Positions 38,430-54,162 of a stretch of DNA of 62,000 nucleotides are shown here, piece by piece; position 1 is the stretch's first letter, and each line of letters opens with the position of its first letter. The stretch comes from Glandiceps talaboti (Eukaryota > Hemichordata > Enteropneusta > Spengelidae): positions 18,852,501 to 18,914,500 of the forward strand of contig NC_135566.1 in assembly GCF_964340395.1 (NCBI RefSeq), written 5' to 3'. The notes beneath the pieces are model-generated. The model was not told where the DNA came from and ran no database searches. It was given only the letters and a program-made list of their open reading frames with translations. Position numbers and translations under genes: made by a program.

Positions 38430-39490
38430 CGGATAACATTGATTTTTGGCCAGCATCGTTCACTTTGTGATACAAGAATGACATTTGGTACAGACAATAT
38501 ATTTAAGGGTCACTGAGTCAGAAAATAACGGTAACCACCCGAAAATCCAATATGGCGGCCATTGTTCAAGCTGGCCGCCAACCTAAATTGTTAAAACCTC
38601 CTTCTCAGCTTCAAATCTACATGTACCTAGTACTCTGACCTCTGTATGATTCATGATGAACGAACAGCATTGTCAATGGAACAATGATCTTTTGTTAGCA
38701 TGCCTCTATCTTGCCATCAATTCTGAAACCGCAGCGTAAAGTTAAATATATTTTGCACATTCCACTACACATTATGTATTCATAGACAAATCTCAATATG
38801 TTCAGGTACTTCACTGAGTTAAGATTAAACCGGATGGATAGTTAGTAATGTCTTAAACATAAATCAACTGCATTAATCAAAGGTATGGAATGAAGACTTC
38901 GGCGTATTTATTTGTGGTTCAGCTTTTACATCATAAATTATGTGGTTTCCACATGTCATTGTGTGACAACTATTTGGCTGTCTTAACTAGAAAGCCAATA
39001 TAATATCTATGACATAATACAGTAGTAAACATATGTATGGCGATTTAAAAATGCAAATCTTTAAATAAATTACAAATTCCACATATACGCAAGACCCAAA
39101 GTGGTCAATGTGTCAACAGATTTTTGTTTTCACAGAGAAATAAAATATAACATGAAGATTTAGTATTTTAACCAAAACATTAAAGGTCATTTTGGCAAAG
39201 TTTCAAATTTATTAATGAAGGAGTCATTGTTTTAACCCAGGGTACATCACAATGTATTACGCATGATAAATAACATATGATTTGGCATTTTGATATCTGA
39301 AATCGGTCCACAAACCCCAATATTCCTGATTTGTACAGTTTCAGTTGATGGCCATCTTGGAAAATGACGGCCATATTGGATTTTCAAGTGACTACCGTTA
39401 TTTTCATGATCAGTACATTCAATGGAGTGCACACAACAATTATATCATGATTGTATCACAATTTGAATGATTCTGTCACTTATCCGCCTT
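38430..39490. repeat. Inverted repeat pair around AAAATCCAATATGGC
   Basis: The left arm near 38430-38590 (GGCGGATAA, TGTGATACAA, AAAATAACGGT, AAAATCCAATATGGCGGCCA) is mirrored near 39330-39490 (TGGCCGTCATTTTC, AAAATCCAATATGG, AAAATAACGGTAGT read on the minus strand). About 75% alike by eye, separated by roughly 750 bp of AT-rich DNA. Either one foldback element or two opposed copies of a repeat. Confidence 0.55.
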
Positions 39491-40059
39491 AGTATTGCTA
39501 CTTGGCTCAAAGCCATGTTAATATACCGGACATTAACCTTAACAGCTCAAGTCACGGAAGAATGACACAGTCGTTCATTAAAACTACAAGTACTTTGACG
39601 TCTTTCCCTCTTTTTTCTTAGTTTGAAAGGATTACGACTATATCTGTCTCACTGTCATTTATGCTAAATGACATAGCAGACTTCCACGGACATCAGTGAG
39701 TGGTAAGTTATAAGAATTACGACTTAAATTTTCTGATAATCCAACCGTTCACAACAAGACGCCAGAATATTTGAATGCTACAACTTTGTCACGTCAGGGC
39801 GTCATTTCTGGTGACATCGAAACTAATTTGTTTATTTGTCATGGTCATTAACACTGTAAGTACACACCCTTACACTTCTATTGGAGTTACATGTAAGTGG
39901 TCGAAACAAGTAAATGCCATGACTTTCTACTAAAAAATACGTTTGTCTAGAATACATAACCCTACCAATATGCATGCAAAGCAAGAAGAATAAGGGTGCG
40001 GCAATTTGGCGTGATATACATGTATGTGCAGGTTGCCATATACATGTGACAAACATATA

Positions 40060-43000
40060 AGGGGTGGACCATTTGATATCCTGGGGGGGGGGGCTTGGAA
40101 GATTTCGGGGGGAAAAAAGACGCCAAATGGAGTTGCTTGAAAAAAAATCAAGATATGAGTGGGTGATGGAAAAAAAGATGGACCACTGCTGCTAGAAAAC
40201 AAATGTCTTGGCAGTCAGTCAATCAATCAATCAATCAAATAATTTGTAGAGCGCCAAAATCCAGGCAAAGTTCTGTTCAGGGGCGCTGGATGGTTAATCC
40301 ACACCGTAGGCTTTACAAAACAAATGTGTCTTCAGTTTTCTTTTGAAATCAATAGTTGGTGCAAGTTTAATGTCAGTTGGCAGTGAATTCCAAAGCTTTG
40401 GAGCAGCATAAGCGAAAGAATGTCCACCGTAGTTGATTTGCTTGTAACTTGTTGTCGTAAGAAGGTTTTTGTCCTTTGACAAGGTGCGTAAGGTGCGAGC
40501 TGGTATGTATATTTGTATAAGGTCGGAAATGTACTCCGGTGTAAGACCATGAATTGCTTTGTAAGTCAGGAGTAAGATCTTGTAGTCGATTCTAGAACGA
40601 ACTGGTAACCAATGGAGTTTGATGAGAGTAAGAGTTATGTGTTCATATTTCTTTGACCGGGTGATGATTCTTGCAGCTGTGTTTTGTGCGCGCTGAAGTT
40701 GGTTTGTGACTGATTCAGGGAGACCATACAGTAAAGAATTACAGTAATCAAGTTTAGTGGATACAACAGCATGAATTAAAGTACAGCAATCCGCACTTGA
40801 GACGTATTGACGTATAGATCCAATGCGGCGGAGATGACAGTGACATTGATTTACATGTATTCTTGATGTGCTGGTTATACATGTGGATATTGTCAAAGAG
40901 TACACCCAAATTTCGTGCTGTTGTAACTGGTGTGATGGACGCAGAACCAATATTGAACAGGATCTGGTAGCTGATTGAATTTTGAGCGAATAACAAGAAC
41001 TTCAGTTTTGCTGTCGTTGAGCTGTAATTTATTAAGTGTCATCCATGCCTTGATATCATGGATGCAGGACTCTATACTGTGAATAGCAGTTGGTGAATCT
41101 TGATGGGAGAACGCAAGGTATAGCTCATTATCATCAACATACTGATGAAACTTTAAGTTATGGCGACGAATCAGATTACCGAGTGGTGCTGTATAAATTG
41201 TGAATAAAAGGGGACCGAGGACGGACCCTTGAGGCACCCCGTATTTGAGAGCTGAAGGTTCACTTGTGACGTTTTCGATTTTTACTGCCTGGTATCTGTT
41301 TTTGAGGTAGGATTCAAACCATTTCAATGGTGTACCCGTGATGCCGAGATTTGATAGCCTATTTAGGAGTAAACTGTGGTCGATTGTATCGAATGCCGCC
41401 GAGAGGTCGAGTAAGATCAGTATGACATATTTTCCAGAGTCCAGTGATGTACAAATGTCACTATTAACTTTCAGAAGGGCTGTTTCGGTGCTGTGATACT
41501 TGCGGTACACTGACTGAAGTGGCTCTAGAAGTGAATTCTCGTTGAGATAGCTGTTAATCTGTGAGGCAACTATTTTCTCAAGAACTTTGGACAGAAATGG
41601 TAGGCTAGAAACGGGTCGATAGTTCTTTAAAATGTTTTGATCTAGGGATGGTTTTTTCAGCAGAGGTGTGACAATGGCTGACTTGAACATGGATGGAACC
41701 TCACCAGTTTGTAGAGATAGGTTTATAACATTTGCAATGAATGGGAGAAGTGGATCAAGACATTGTTGCAGGAAACACATGTCAAGAACCAGTCAGTTTC
41801 GTTAGCCTGTGGTACATATATATATTTGTTCTTGTCTCTGTTTCTTTCATAAATGGTTTAAATATTACTTCATGTAAGGGTTCAACCATAACTATACATA
41901 AAATTATACATATATATATATATATATACATGTATTACCTAGTTACCATACTAGTTACAGAACATGCCATGTAAATGTTTGGCTGTTTCACAATCAGTGC
42001 TTCACTTATCTTGCACTTTGGGGCAAAAATGAACTTGAAGGTTTTGTAATGGTAATATCTTCATACTATTAGATAGTTTATAAAAGAACTTAATCTAAAT
42101 TGTCTAGTCTCTTCAGTATGAATTCGTCAGAAGGGATGGATATACTTCCTATTTCGGACACTACATGTATCGACACCACAAATCAAATTTAAGTTTCTAT
42201 TATGCACTAGGTATGACCCCCTAAAGTGCTCTAACATACCAGTGACTTTACTATACATGCAATATCAATGCCCCTATACAAATGGGAATGTTACAGACCC
42301 ACTTTTATAACATGGAAAACTTATTTTAAAAGTTATATTTACTTTAGCTTTTCGATGCTTGGCAATATTACCTCAGAGGCTATGAATAACCTAAAATAAC
42401 CTAAATAGAAAATACAAACTGCAGATCTGGCGGGGGGGGGGGGAACCCCTTGGACTCCATCACTCCAGAGGCCACTCATTCGTTAAACGAACAATAAGAT
42501 TCACCAAAATTGGTAAAAAACTTCAAAAGCTTCTAGGACCCCCATAAGAGGTAGACATGTCCCAGTCTCAAATCAAAGTTCTTTCCTCCACCTCTTATTG
42601 TCAAGATGCTATGAAACTTTATTTCAAAAATTTCAACCTATTTCAACCCTATGTAGTTGCTTTTTACATGTTAGAGCTGTCTTGTAAAGCTTGGAAATTA
42701 TTAATTGTCTGAAAGTGTCTGTAAATACTAGCCTAAAAATTGCCTTTAGGAGTAAAAATCCTCCAGGGCTTCTAGAACCCCCCCCCCCCACACACACACC
42801 AGATGGACATATCCCAGTCTCAAAAGCTGTTCCCTCTACAGCTTACAGTCAAGATGCTATGAAAATTTATTCACGGGGTCAGTGACTTTTTGTCGGCCCA
42901 ATGGAAAAAAACACTGACCATCCCTTATCCCCCCCCCCCCCAGGCTGGAGAAACTGACCGGCCTGTCTGAATGTTTGAGCTCACCAATCAAATTTCCGAT

Positions 43001-43318
43001 TTGCATTTTCAGTGTGTCATCATACCATAGCATAAACACTGTCAATGATGTTTATTTAATTGAAAACCAAACATGTATTGAAATATTGAAAATCAAACAT
43101 GTATTGAAATATGTAGTTTTCTAAATATAATCAGCATCTTTTTACTCTCTGTATTACCCTGTGCGAAAACCAAACAGAAAATTGTGGCAACAAATGTAGG
43201 TGTTCAACATTGACGTAAAAAAATCCGGATATCTCAAAGAAGGAAAGCAGGTGGGAAAAAAGTGACTCTCCACCAATCTTCCAGCCCCCCACCCCCGGAT
43301 ATCAAATGGTCTACCCCT
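40060..43318. mobile_element. G-rich-ended element, copy 1, with nested LINE
   Basis: The left end AGGGGTGGACCATTTGATAT..GGGGGG..CTTGGAAGATT is mirrored at the right end as AATCTTCCAGCCCCCC..ATCAAATGGTCTACCCCT. The interior from 41788 (CCAGTCAGTTTCGTTAGCCT) matches copy 2 from 44271. A LINE on the minus strand fills 40206-41787. No transposase frame; I could not define a clean target duplication. Confidence 0.7.
40206..41787 (-). mobile_element. 5'-truncated CR1/L2-like LINE, frameshifted
   Basis: The frame 41780-40893 carries reverse-transcriptase blocks in order: PLLKKPSLDQNILKNYRPVS, LLDLSAAFDTIDHSLL, YGVPQGSVLGPLLFTIYTAP, FHQYVDDNELYL and LNDSKTEVLV. After frame breaks near 40900-40990, a second frame ends YCNSLLYGLP..LHWLPVRSRIDYKI..LWNSLPTDIK..LKTHLF, stop at 40294. 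The 3' end GGCGCTCTACAAATTATTTG followed by ATTG repeats is typical of CR1/L2 elements. The catalytic motif reads YVDD where YADD is usual. Frame breaks and missing 5' part make it inactive. Confidence 0.9.
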
Positions 43319-44019
43319 ATCTATTTTGTGTCCTATCATGATCACATCATGGAAGATATTATGATTGAACTGATGTCCTTTTTCTTCACATGGCACAATC
43401 TTTGGTCTTGTCACTACAAGCCACAGGGCACTCATGAGAAGAACTATAATATGTTAAATACCCGTCCCATCTTAACCATTACAATGTCTCAATTCTATAC
43501 TGGGCTAGAGCGAGTCAGTTGTATTGAATAAACCAGGGGGGGCACGATACCTACCACGTGATATGGTTTGACCCCTAGAACAATAGAGCGTGACCCCGCT
43601 GCACTACAACTTAGTACAAGCGAGTATTTCCCGTTTTTCAATGAATTTTGAGTGTATATGTAAATAATTTCTCAAGATAAATTCCACATTTGTTGTAAAG
43701 CTATAAAGCATCATCCCAAACTGCTTAAATAATATCAAAAACGTCCAGTTGTGAAATTATTTATGTTCGAATGCAGGAGACAGGTCAAACTACTTAGTCA
43801 GAGCTTTCGACGAACGCTATTTTCCGATGGTTTTTTCACAGAAGAACACCATGTATTCAATGAAAAAAATCAACATTTATACATTTTGATTCATGATATT
43901 TACGTTATATCTTGCCACCACTAAATGCTCCACGAATAATGACTATACGGCAGCGTCAAAGACTAGTCGAAACTGTCTTAATTTCAAGATGGCGACGCAC
44001 GCCTCGTCATATTCCTGTA
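43319..44019. other. Spacer between the two G-rich-ended elements
   Basis: No coding exon recognised. Confidence 0.4.
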
Positions 44020-45226
44020 AGGGGTGGACCATTTGATATCCTGGGGGGGGGCTTGGAAGATTTCGGGGGGGGGGGGGAAAGATACCAAGTGGAAAAAAAA
44101 TCCGGATATGAGTGGGTGATGGAAAAAAAAAGATGGACCACTGCTTCTAGAAAAAAAAAATCTTGATAGGGAAATGATGCACAGGTTTGAGTATACTGTT
44201 CAACCTGCTCGTACCTCTCCAACCAGGACACTTGTCAAATCATGACAAACAGTTTCAAACACGTCAGGGACCAGTCAGTTTCGTTAGCCTGTGGTACATA
44301 TATATATTTGTTCTTGTCTCTGTTTCTTTCATGAATGGTTTAAATATTACTTCATGTAAGGGTTCAAACATAACTATACATACAATTATACATATAATAC
44401 ATGTATTACCTAGCTACCACACTAGTTATATGTAATTTTTTGGCTGTTTCACAATCAGTGCTTCACTTATCTTGCACTTTGGGGCAAAAGTGAACTTGAC
44501 TGTTTTGTAACAGTAATCTTCATACTATTACTATCACTATTGGATAGTTTATAAAAGAACTTAATTATTGTCTGAAAGTGTCTGTGAATGGCCTAAACAT
44601 TGCCTTTAGAAGTAAAAATCCTCCAGGGCCCTAGAACCCCCCCCCCCCCATTCACACAGACACACACAAGAGGTACACATATTCCAGTCTCAAAGCTCTT
44701 CCTCTACAGCTTACTGTCAGATGCTATGAAACTTTATTCATGGGGTCAGTGACTTTTTGTTGGCCCAATGGAAAATAACACTGACACCCCCCATCCCCCC
44801 AAGCTCAGGAGAAACTGACCGGTCTATCTAAATGTCTGAGCTCACCAATCAAGTTTCCGATTTGTATTTTCAGTGTGTCATCATACCATGGCATAAAAAC
44901 TGTCAATGATGTTTATTTAATTGAAAATCAAATATGTATGAAATATGTAGTTTTCTAAATAAAATATGTGTGTGATAGAACAGCATCTTTTTACTCTCCG
45001 TATTACCCTGTGTGAAAACCAAACAGAAAATTGTGGCAACAAATGTAGGTGTTCAACGTTGACGTAAAAAAAAATCCGGATATCTCAAAGAAGCAAAGAA
45101 AAAAAAAGTTGCCAGCATAGGCGAAGGAGAAAAAAAAATTCTCAGGCAAGCAGGTGGGGGAAAAAAAATAATGACTCTCCACCAATCTTCCAAGCCCCCC
45201 CCCAGGATATCGAATGGTCTACCCCT
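44020..45226. mobile_element. G-rich-ended element, copy 2
   Basis: Same ends as copy 1 (AGGGGTGGACCATTTGATAT at left; AATGGTCTACCCCT at right, with ATATCG for ATATCA before it). It lacks the LINE and about 600 bp of interior (the equivalent of 42090-42690). Confidence 0.7.
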
Positions 45227-46224
45227 AATGTAACGTTGTACTAGTAATAGTACCATACACTTTCGAACAAACCACTTTGCCAGAAATGCTGTTATAAATA
45301 CAAAAAAAACACCGTAAATCTCACATTTTTATTTTATTTTATATAATTCATTTTTTCGTGTCATTGTCGTATAACTAGGGCCACCCTGGATACATTATGC
45401 AGCGATCACATATAAAATTTCTTACGGGAGTACTCCTCACACTCTCTGCAAGAAATGCGTCGAAGGCACAACCAGTTTCATTTCACTGGGAACAGCACGT
45501 ATCTGAAACAATACACATGTAAAAATGTTAAACAACTACATTGTTTACTTGTTGACACGAGTGAAACTTCATTTTTCAGTAAATACGGCAAGACAGAGAA
45601 CGCAGAAAGAACGTAAACTTATGGGCGTTAGACCGGGTGCGGTACGTTATGCCAGGCGTAGTGCACCGATCACCGGCAACTAGCGTACCAGACGTAGACG
45701 TCGATTGCTGGACGTTGAATGCCACAACTATCACAGTCATTAATTATCAATGGACATGTAGGTATCCAACAAATGCTGCCTTGAAGTTGATTCTAGAAAA
45801 TGGAATATCCATGTGCTTTTTTCATTTTGGTAAAAACGCGACCGCGACCGCGACCTACCGTACCGAACTACAAATACAATGAACTGCAGGCCGACATGCA
45901 CACGTACGGTACGGTATACACGGTCACGTCGCTGAATACTTTTCGATCTGATTTGGTACCAGTACACATAATAAATTACGATGGCAAAAATAAAGGAAAG
46001 ACGAATTTAAAACGTATGAAACGTGACAATGTACGTACCTTGTCAATCTGTTGTCAACAGCGAATTTGTATCCAGCAGTACACAGTGCTAGGGGTAGGCA
46101 GGAAGTGCACTCGACATGTATCAATACTAGTTATACTGAATGAGCTTCATTGCGCTGACGCGATAGCGTATCACGTGACTGGCATCGTCCCCCCCCCCCC
46201 CCCCCCCCCCTGGAATAAACTATG
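45227..46224. other. Intergenic DNA with CGACCG and poly-C tracts
   Basis: No coding exon recognised. A short (CGACCG)n tract lies near 45837-45856 and a run of about 21 C at 46190-46210. Confidence 0.4.
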
Positions 46225-46576
46225 AAGATCAGTGAGCCTAATCACAAGGTTTCATGTTGAGATAGACACCATAAAAATAGCACACATCACTTACAAGGTG
46301 TGGGCCCTTTATCTAGTTAATGATATAAACAGTAACAACATGCGCACACTACTACAGCTGTAAACTTTAACAGATTCTACTAACCTTCACTGGCTGGTGA
46401 CCATGGATTTTGTTTGAACTTCAACTGATTATACCTTGTGTAGTAGTGTGCATGCTGTTACTGTTTATACCATTAACTAAATAAAGAGCCTACACTGTGT
46501 AAGTGATGTTTGTGTGTTACTTATCATTTTGGTGTCTATCTCAACCTGAAACCTTATTGTCAAGCTCACCGATCTT
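46225..46576. mobile_element. Foldback MITE, ~130-bp arms
   Basis: AAGATCAGTGAGC at the left mirrors GCTCACCGATCTT at the right. Inner blocks also match: GAGATAGACACCATAAAAAT / ATTTTGGTGTCTATCTC and GATATAAACAGTAACA / TGTTACTGTTTATACC. Superfamily unknown. Confidence 0.8.
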
Positions 46577-46818
46577 GATTGTTAATTTAATAGTTTTGAG
46601 TCGGTCTACGGAAAAAAGCTTTATATCTTGAGATACATATCATTTCAAGTTCAGGGCCTATTGTGCTTTTTCGATATATTGATGTAAGGCTGAGTTGTTT
46701 AGTCTGTTGCATTTGTCTGGTATGGTATTTCATTTGTTGTCAGTAGTTTTGGGCAGTTACTGGAGGTGGAACGTAAACCGACGTCGTATATTTTATATTC
46801 AAACTATTCATACCAAAG

Positions 46819-46909
46819 CTGAAGAAAGCTATACAAGCACGTCCAGACGACAACAATTCCGAGGCATTGCACAATAACAAAGGAGGATACCCTTTGATAG
46901 ATTTACCAG
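46819..46909 (+). CDS. Orphan candidate coding exon
   Basis: An open frame reads KAIQARPDDNNSEALHNNKG then GYPLIDLP and ends at a strong donor (CCAG|GTAAGC at 46910). The composition looks coding, and the G-rich-ended transposon begins 133 bp downstream. The acceptor (CCAAAG|CTG) is weak and no partner exon was found, so this may be chance or a relic. I do not recognise the protein. Confidence 0.25.
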
Positions 46910-47462
46910 GTAAGCAGTCTATAGAGATACATAATGGACAAATGTCACGCTGACATTCAGCGAGTCTCAAGGACAAACCGATGTGGCCCCAAATCCCTGA
47001 CCCTAACTTGTTCCCTTTGATTTGATCTGAATGCCTCATGTAAGGGAGCCGTCATTATTTATGGCCTGGGGGGGGGTCACTTAAAAATTGGAGATGGCCA
47101 GGGGGGGGGGGGGCTACTCAAAGATGAGAGAAAGGTAGGGGGGGCTACTCAAAAATTTGTTCACAAAACTTCTGTGCACGAAAATGGTGAGTAAACTGTA
47201 ACACCAAATACAATTTTATTGTCAAAATTTCTGATAAATGAAAAATATGGTATAGAAAATACACAAATTGTCAAAATTTCTGATTATTGAAAATTATATT
47301 CCAGTGAATTTTGTGACGTCATCCCTCAACATTATTTCTGATAATGTACACTATTATTGCAGATGACATACATCGGCACCAAAACCCTGTGTAAATTTAA
47401 TTCAATTTTACTTTTCACCATCTGCAAATTCACTGGTATTGGCAAAACTGTAAAATAATAAC

Positions 47463-47606
47463 AATAATGCACGCCCTGCCAATCCATAATGGACTCAAGC
47501 AAACTTTGCACTCCATAATGTACTTGGCTGTCGCCTCGCACAATTATGTCATGCAAAGGTTGCTTTTGCCCAGTATCGGCTGGCAGGGTGTGCATTATTG
47601 TCTAAA
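47463..47606. repeat. Palindromic insert inside the 2.5-kb transposon
   Basis: ACAATAATGCACGCCCTGCC is mirrored as GGCAGGGTGTGCATTATTGT. Central copies of CCATAATG flank the axis near 47535. Confidence 0.65.
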
Positions 47607-48656
47607 TATATAGAAAATGCAATCCCTGAATCACAGTTTTGTAGGATGTCATCTGGCCTGATAGAATTGTTGCAGTACATGTACTGGCATAAGATCTCAC
47701 AGAAATGAGAAAACACTGCTATTGCGGATTCCCTTAACCCTTTCTGTACTGGAGAAGAATATGAAACAATACGGATAATCGATTTGTAAATGTAGTAATA
47801 CTACATCATCAGGAAGTAATATTTCTCAATCTAAAATCAAGTTGATATATGGAAAAAAACTTGCAGACTAACAAGAAATTTTGCCTTAAAAAAATGGCGG
47901 GAGAGTTTTTAGTACTGAAAGGGTTAATAGCCGACAGATTAAATTAAGTACCAAGTGATAGACAACTTTGTTTGCTGTGTATAAGAGTCTAGACGTCTAG
48001 TTGCTAATATTAGTATTATGACAAGACCATGGTAACTGTGGTATACATGTACAGGGTACATGGTTTCAAATTGTTATAAGGCTCAAAAACAAAGCACAAG
48101 ACAGTGTCAGTGTTTTACAAGGAGTAAAATAAAAGGAGACATGTCTGAAACTCGTGTGTAAGATACAATAATGAGAAATGGCATGAGACAGCTATAGGAA
48201 ATTTAACCATATGTTTATAGCTGTTACCATACTGGGAAGCAGTTGATATTGAATCAGTTTCTGAAAGATTTGCCTTTTTAAATACCTTGAAAAAATGGAT
48301 GAGGCAATACAGCACACTTTGCCAAACAAGTGTTTGTCTACACTGTTTAGGTGAAACTAGTTAACTGCATCAAAACATATGCAGTTGACTGAATTGGAGT
48401 ACCAAGATTGCCAGCTCAAATACTATAGTGTATCTAAAATGTTAATCCCTGTCTGTTTTTGAAATCTCCTGAGTGTACTGTAAAAACAATACATCCCAGC
48501 TTTCCATTTTTTTAAATCATTCACTTTAAACTTCTGTAAATACCTCTTTACCATATTTCTTTTTATATATGAACACAACATCTGAATATAAATTATGAGA
48601 AATACATAAATGTAACTTTTATAAATAACAAGTGATAAATATATGAAACATTTTAA

Positions 48657-49037
48657 ACATATATTTCCCTGAATGGAAAACTTTCACAACTGAGAGTCAA
48701 AGAGTTAGAAAAATATTTCGATCATCATCATCATCTAAGTAAAAAAGGAAAGAAAGATGATAAAATCAAAGCAATCATGGCAGACTGTCTCGGGAAATCA
48801 AATGTGGATACCTCAATGTTAAAAAAAGCTACTTTATCAACTGAAAGTGAAACAGATGACAATAGTGATGATGATGATGATGATGATGTTGTGATCCATG
48901 AACTTGATGGTACATGTAGTGACAGTGAACATGAACAAAGTAACATTATGAGTCAAATCTCAACAGAGTCAGTGGTTGTAACAAGAGGTGGTAGGAGGGC
49001 TGGTTCCTGGTTGAATGCTTTCAATAAGTACACATGA
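48657..49037 (+). CDS. SAP-like acidic protein fragment inside a transposon
   Basis: The frame is open for 126 codons to the stop at 49035-49037; its first ATG is 48777. Residues before that ATG fit a SAP (DNA-binding helix-extension-helix) pattern: KLSQLRVKELEKYF, then HHHHLSKKGKKDDKIKAIM. An aspartate/glutamate-rich stretch follows (SETDD..DDDDDDD), then a basic TRGGRRAGSWLNAFNKYT end. No clear acceptor is visible upstream, so the true start is unknown. It could be a transposon protein's end or a captured exon. Function not assigned. Confidence 0.4.
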   Translation, partial: TYISLNGKLSQLRVKELEKYFDHHHHLSKKGKKDDKIKAIMADCLGKSNVDTSMLKKATLSTESETDDNSDDDDDDDVVIHELDGTCSDSEHEQSNIMSQISTESVVVTRGGRRAGSWLNAFNKYT

Positions 49038-49581
49038 CACTTTAAAATTAATGGCCACCATGTCACCATTTTGTAAGTAACTCAGTATCTCAATACATAT
49101 TTTGCAGTAACTAACCAAGTGCACATCTCCTCAATATCTTGTTATCACCACATGTATAGTACAAGTGATGAATGCCTGTAGTTCATATACCACACATGTA
49201 TACAATATGATTACCTTCATGAGGTGATTTAGTGTCATTTGAATTTGACTTACTTTTAACATATGTATGAATCTTGACCTTGATCTCTCTTTTTTATTTT
49301 TTATCAGTTCATCAGTTCAGATCACTAAAATTTAGAACCTTTGATAAATTCACATTTTCTGGTAATGGTATGCAATGATATACAAGTGTATATATACTTC
49401 ATGTGTAAATGATATGGGGACATGGGGGGCCGGGGGGGGGGTCATCCAAATTTCTGATGTCAGGGAGGGGGGGTCATTGATTTTTTTGAGGAAGATTGGG
49501 GGGGGCACTCGAATTTCCATATTTTACAGAACAATTCCTCCGACCCCCCCCCCCAGGCCATAAATAATGACGGCTCCCTTA

Positions 49582-50014
49582 TCTGTAGCGTTTCGGCTCA
49601 CTACAACTCAGAGTCAATAAAACTTCGGAGTTTCCAATACTCCATACTTCAAGAAATATCCTTATTAAAACGAAAATTTTCTCCATAGATAAATCAATAA
49701 TATTCTTTCTGCTTGTACGCGACCGTTGAGATGTAAAACAGCATCACTGAAATGGTTGTGATAAGAAAATAGATTTCAAAAATTGTTTGTCGTCAAACTA
49801 AATCGAGCATACAAATATTATTTCTTACACATTTCTCTGTACACACAGTAAAAAATTGCTGATCCTGAATAGAAATGAATTCGAGGAATAAAATAATGTC
49901 AATCTTTAGCAAATCTCTACTGCCGTATGATTAATGAGTTGTTTGTCCTTCAAAAGTCTTGAATATATAGTTCACATGCGAACTGCTTCGGTCTGCACCA
50001 GCGTCCGATACGCG
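49582..50014. other. Intergenic DNA, nothing recognised
   Basis: Short chance frames only. Confidence 0.4.
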
Positions 50015-50017
50015 ATA

Positions 50018-52762
<2,745 letters not shown>

Positions 52763-53178
52763 ATATCTCCAATCGCCTGTCAGCTGTTCGGTCCCCGTTG
52801 AAGGTTTCACTGCTACAACGTTTGTCAAAGTCTCTATCGCTGTCTACTTATTCACAATTCCACGCTTTGAAACACAATCCCGCCTTCTGAGATGTCTTAG
52901 TCCATCACTGCAACATTTACGAGTTCTAGTTCGAGTTGAATTCCCACCATTGTAACATAATCATTAAAAGTTTCCTTTCGAAAAGTTCTCGAGTCATCGA
53001 TTTGTCACTCACCCAGTGGCGTTGTGTTTTCTTCTTCTCAAAGGTTGCCAATTATTCTTCATAAAGTTTAAATTTGTCTCATTACACGCACAATGGTCCT
53101 TCTAGTCCAAGGCCGGTTCTTCCACCAATTTAACAAATCGTAGGGGATACCTCTAATGTTTAGGTAACCCTCCTTCAA

Positions 53179-53284
<106 letters not shown>

Positions 53285-53341
53285 CTCTGTACACGGGATC
53301 GACTTGGACTTTTAGGGAATTAGCTCAGACTACATACAATG

Positions 53342-53640
53342 TTAATAATAATAATAATAATAATAAACTTTATTTAAACTCGATAGCCTCATAGGTAACA
53401 GCCTTTTTTCATGAGGGTCGAGAACAAAAAAGAACAAATTAAAATACAATGGCAGAAAAGGAGACTACATACAAATTGCAAAAAAATGCAATAACGGCAC
53501 AAAACGTCCAACAGACAAAATACAGACAGCAAGTGACAGAAAAAATACGACCATACCATGGTTCATGGTTAACCTGGATCATTTAGGAGTGACCAGTCAG
53601 GGAGCAGATCGAAGCTCCTGACCTCAGACCGTCTCTTCCA
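53342..53640 (-). mobile_element. Probable LINE 3' end
   Basis: On the minus strand the segment ends GAGTTTAAATAAAGTTTATT followed by an ATT trinucleotide tail, the usual form of a CR1/L2-like 3' terminus. No coding part is visible, so the class is tentative. Confidence 0.45.
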
Positions 53641-54162
53641 AAAGACTGAATCCATCATTTTATTATTCCATTAAATTCTTATAAACATAAAATATACAAT
53701 ACTCAAATGATTGGGTGATAAAGTAATCAGCACCATAAATGACTAAAACGGAAGTATTGCCGTCGCCTTAATTCAATGCAAATGATATTGACAAATATGA
53801 AAACTAGCTAAACAATGTGATCACGTCATTGTTCTTCCAACTGTCTGTAATCAGTCATTATTTGACACTGTTGATCTTATAATAACTTAATGTTGTCATC
53901 TTAGAAGAATACTATTCGCGCAATGCAAACATTTGTTCTAAGTGTTAATTCATGACAGCTGAGAGTTCACGGTGACCTCGCAAAACATCAAAACTTAGCG
54001 AATATTAAAAAGTTGTACTCTGTCATCCGCAACAGTAGCATAGAGAGTGATTATGCACCCTGGTGACATTGAATGGTGTCATTCTGCATAGTAAATAATG
54101 GTATTTGTTTTCTAGTATTCTACATGTCATTCGCATAAAAAGTAACATCCTAATATGTATTG

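Larger units (their letters stand above)
47043..49579 (+). mobile_element. 2.5-kb transposon with G-rich inverted ends and TA duplication
   Basis: The left end AGGGAGCCGTCATTATTTAT, then GGCCT and a G run, is repeated exactly inverted at 49579 (CCATAAATAATGACGGCTCC). TA flanks both ends (47041-47042 and 49580-49581). A 144-bp palindrome (47463-47606, ends ACAATAATGCAC) and a SAP-like open frame (48657-49037) lie inside. A solo end of the same family lies at 10088-10245. The TA duplication would fit several DNA-transposon superfamilies; none can be chosen by eye. Confidence 0.75.

Noticed and set aside
41788-45226. Tandem segmental duplication
   Set aside because: Both copies end at the same inverted termini, so two insertions of one element explain the similarity better.
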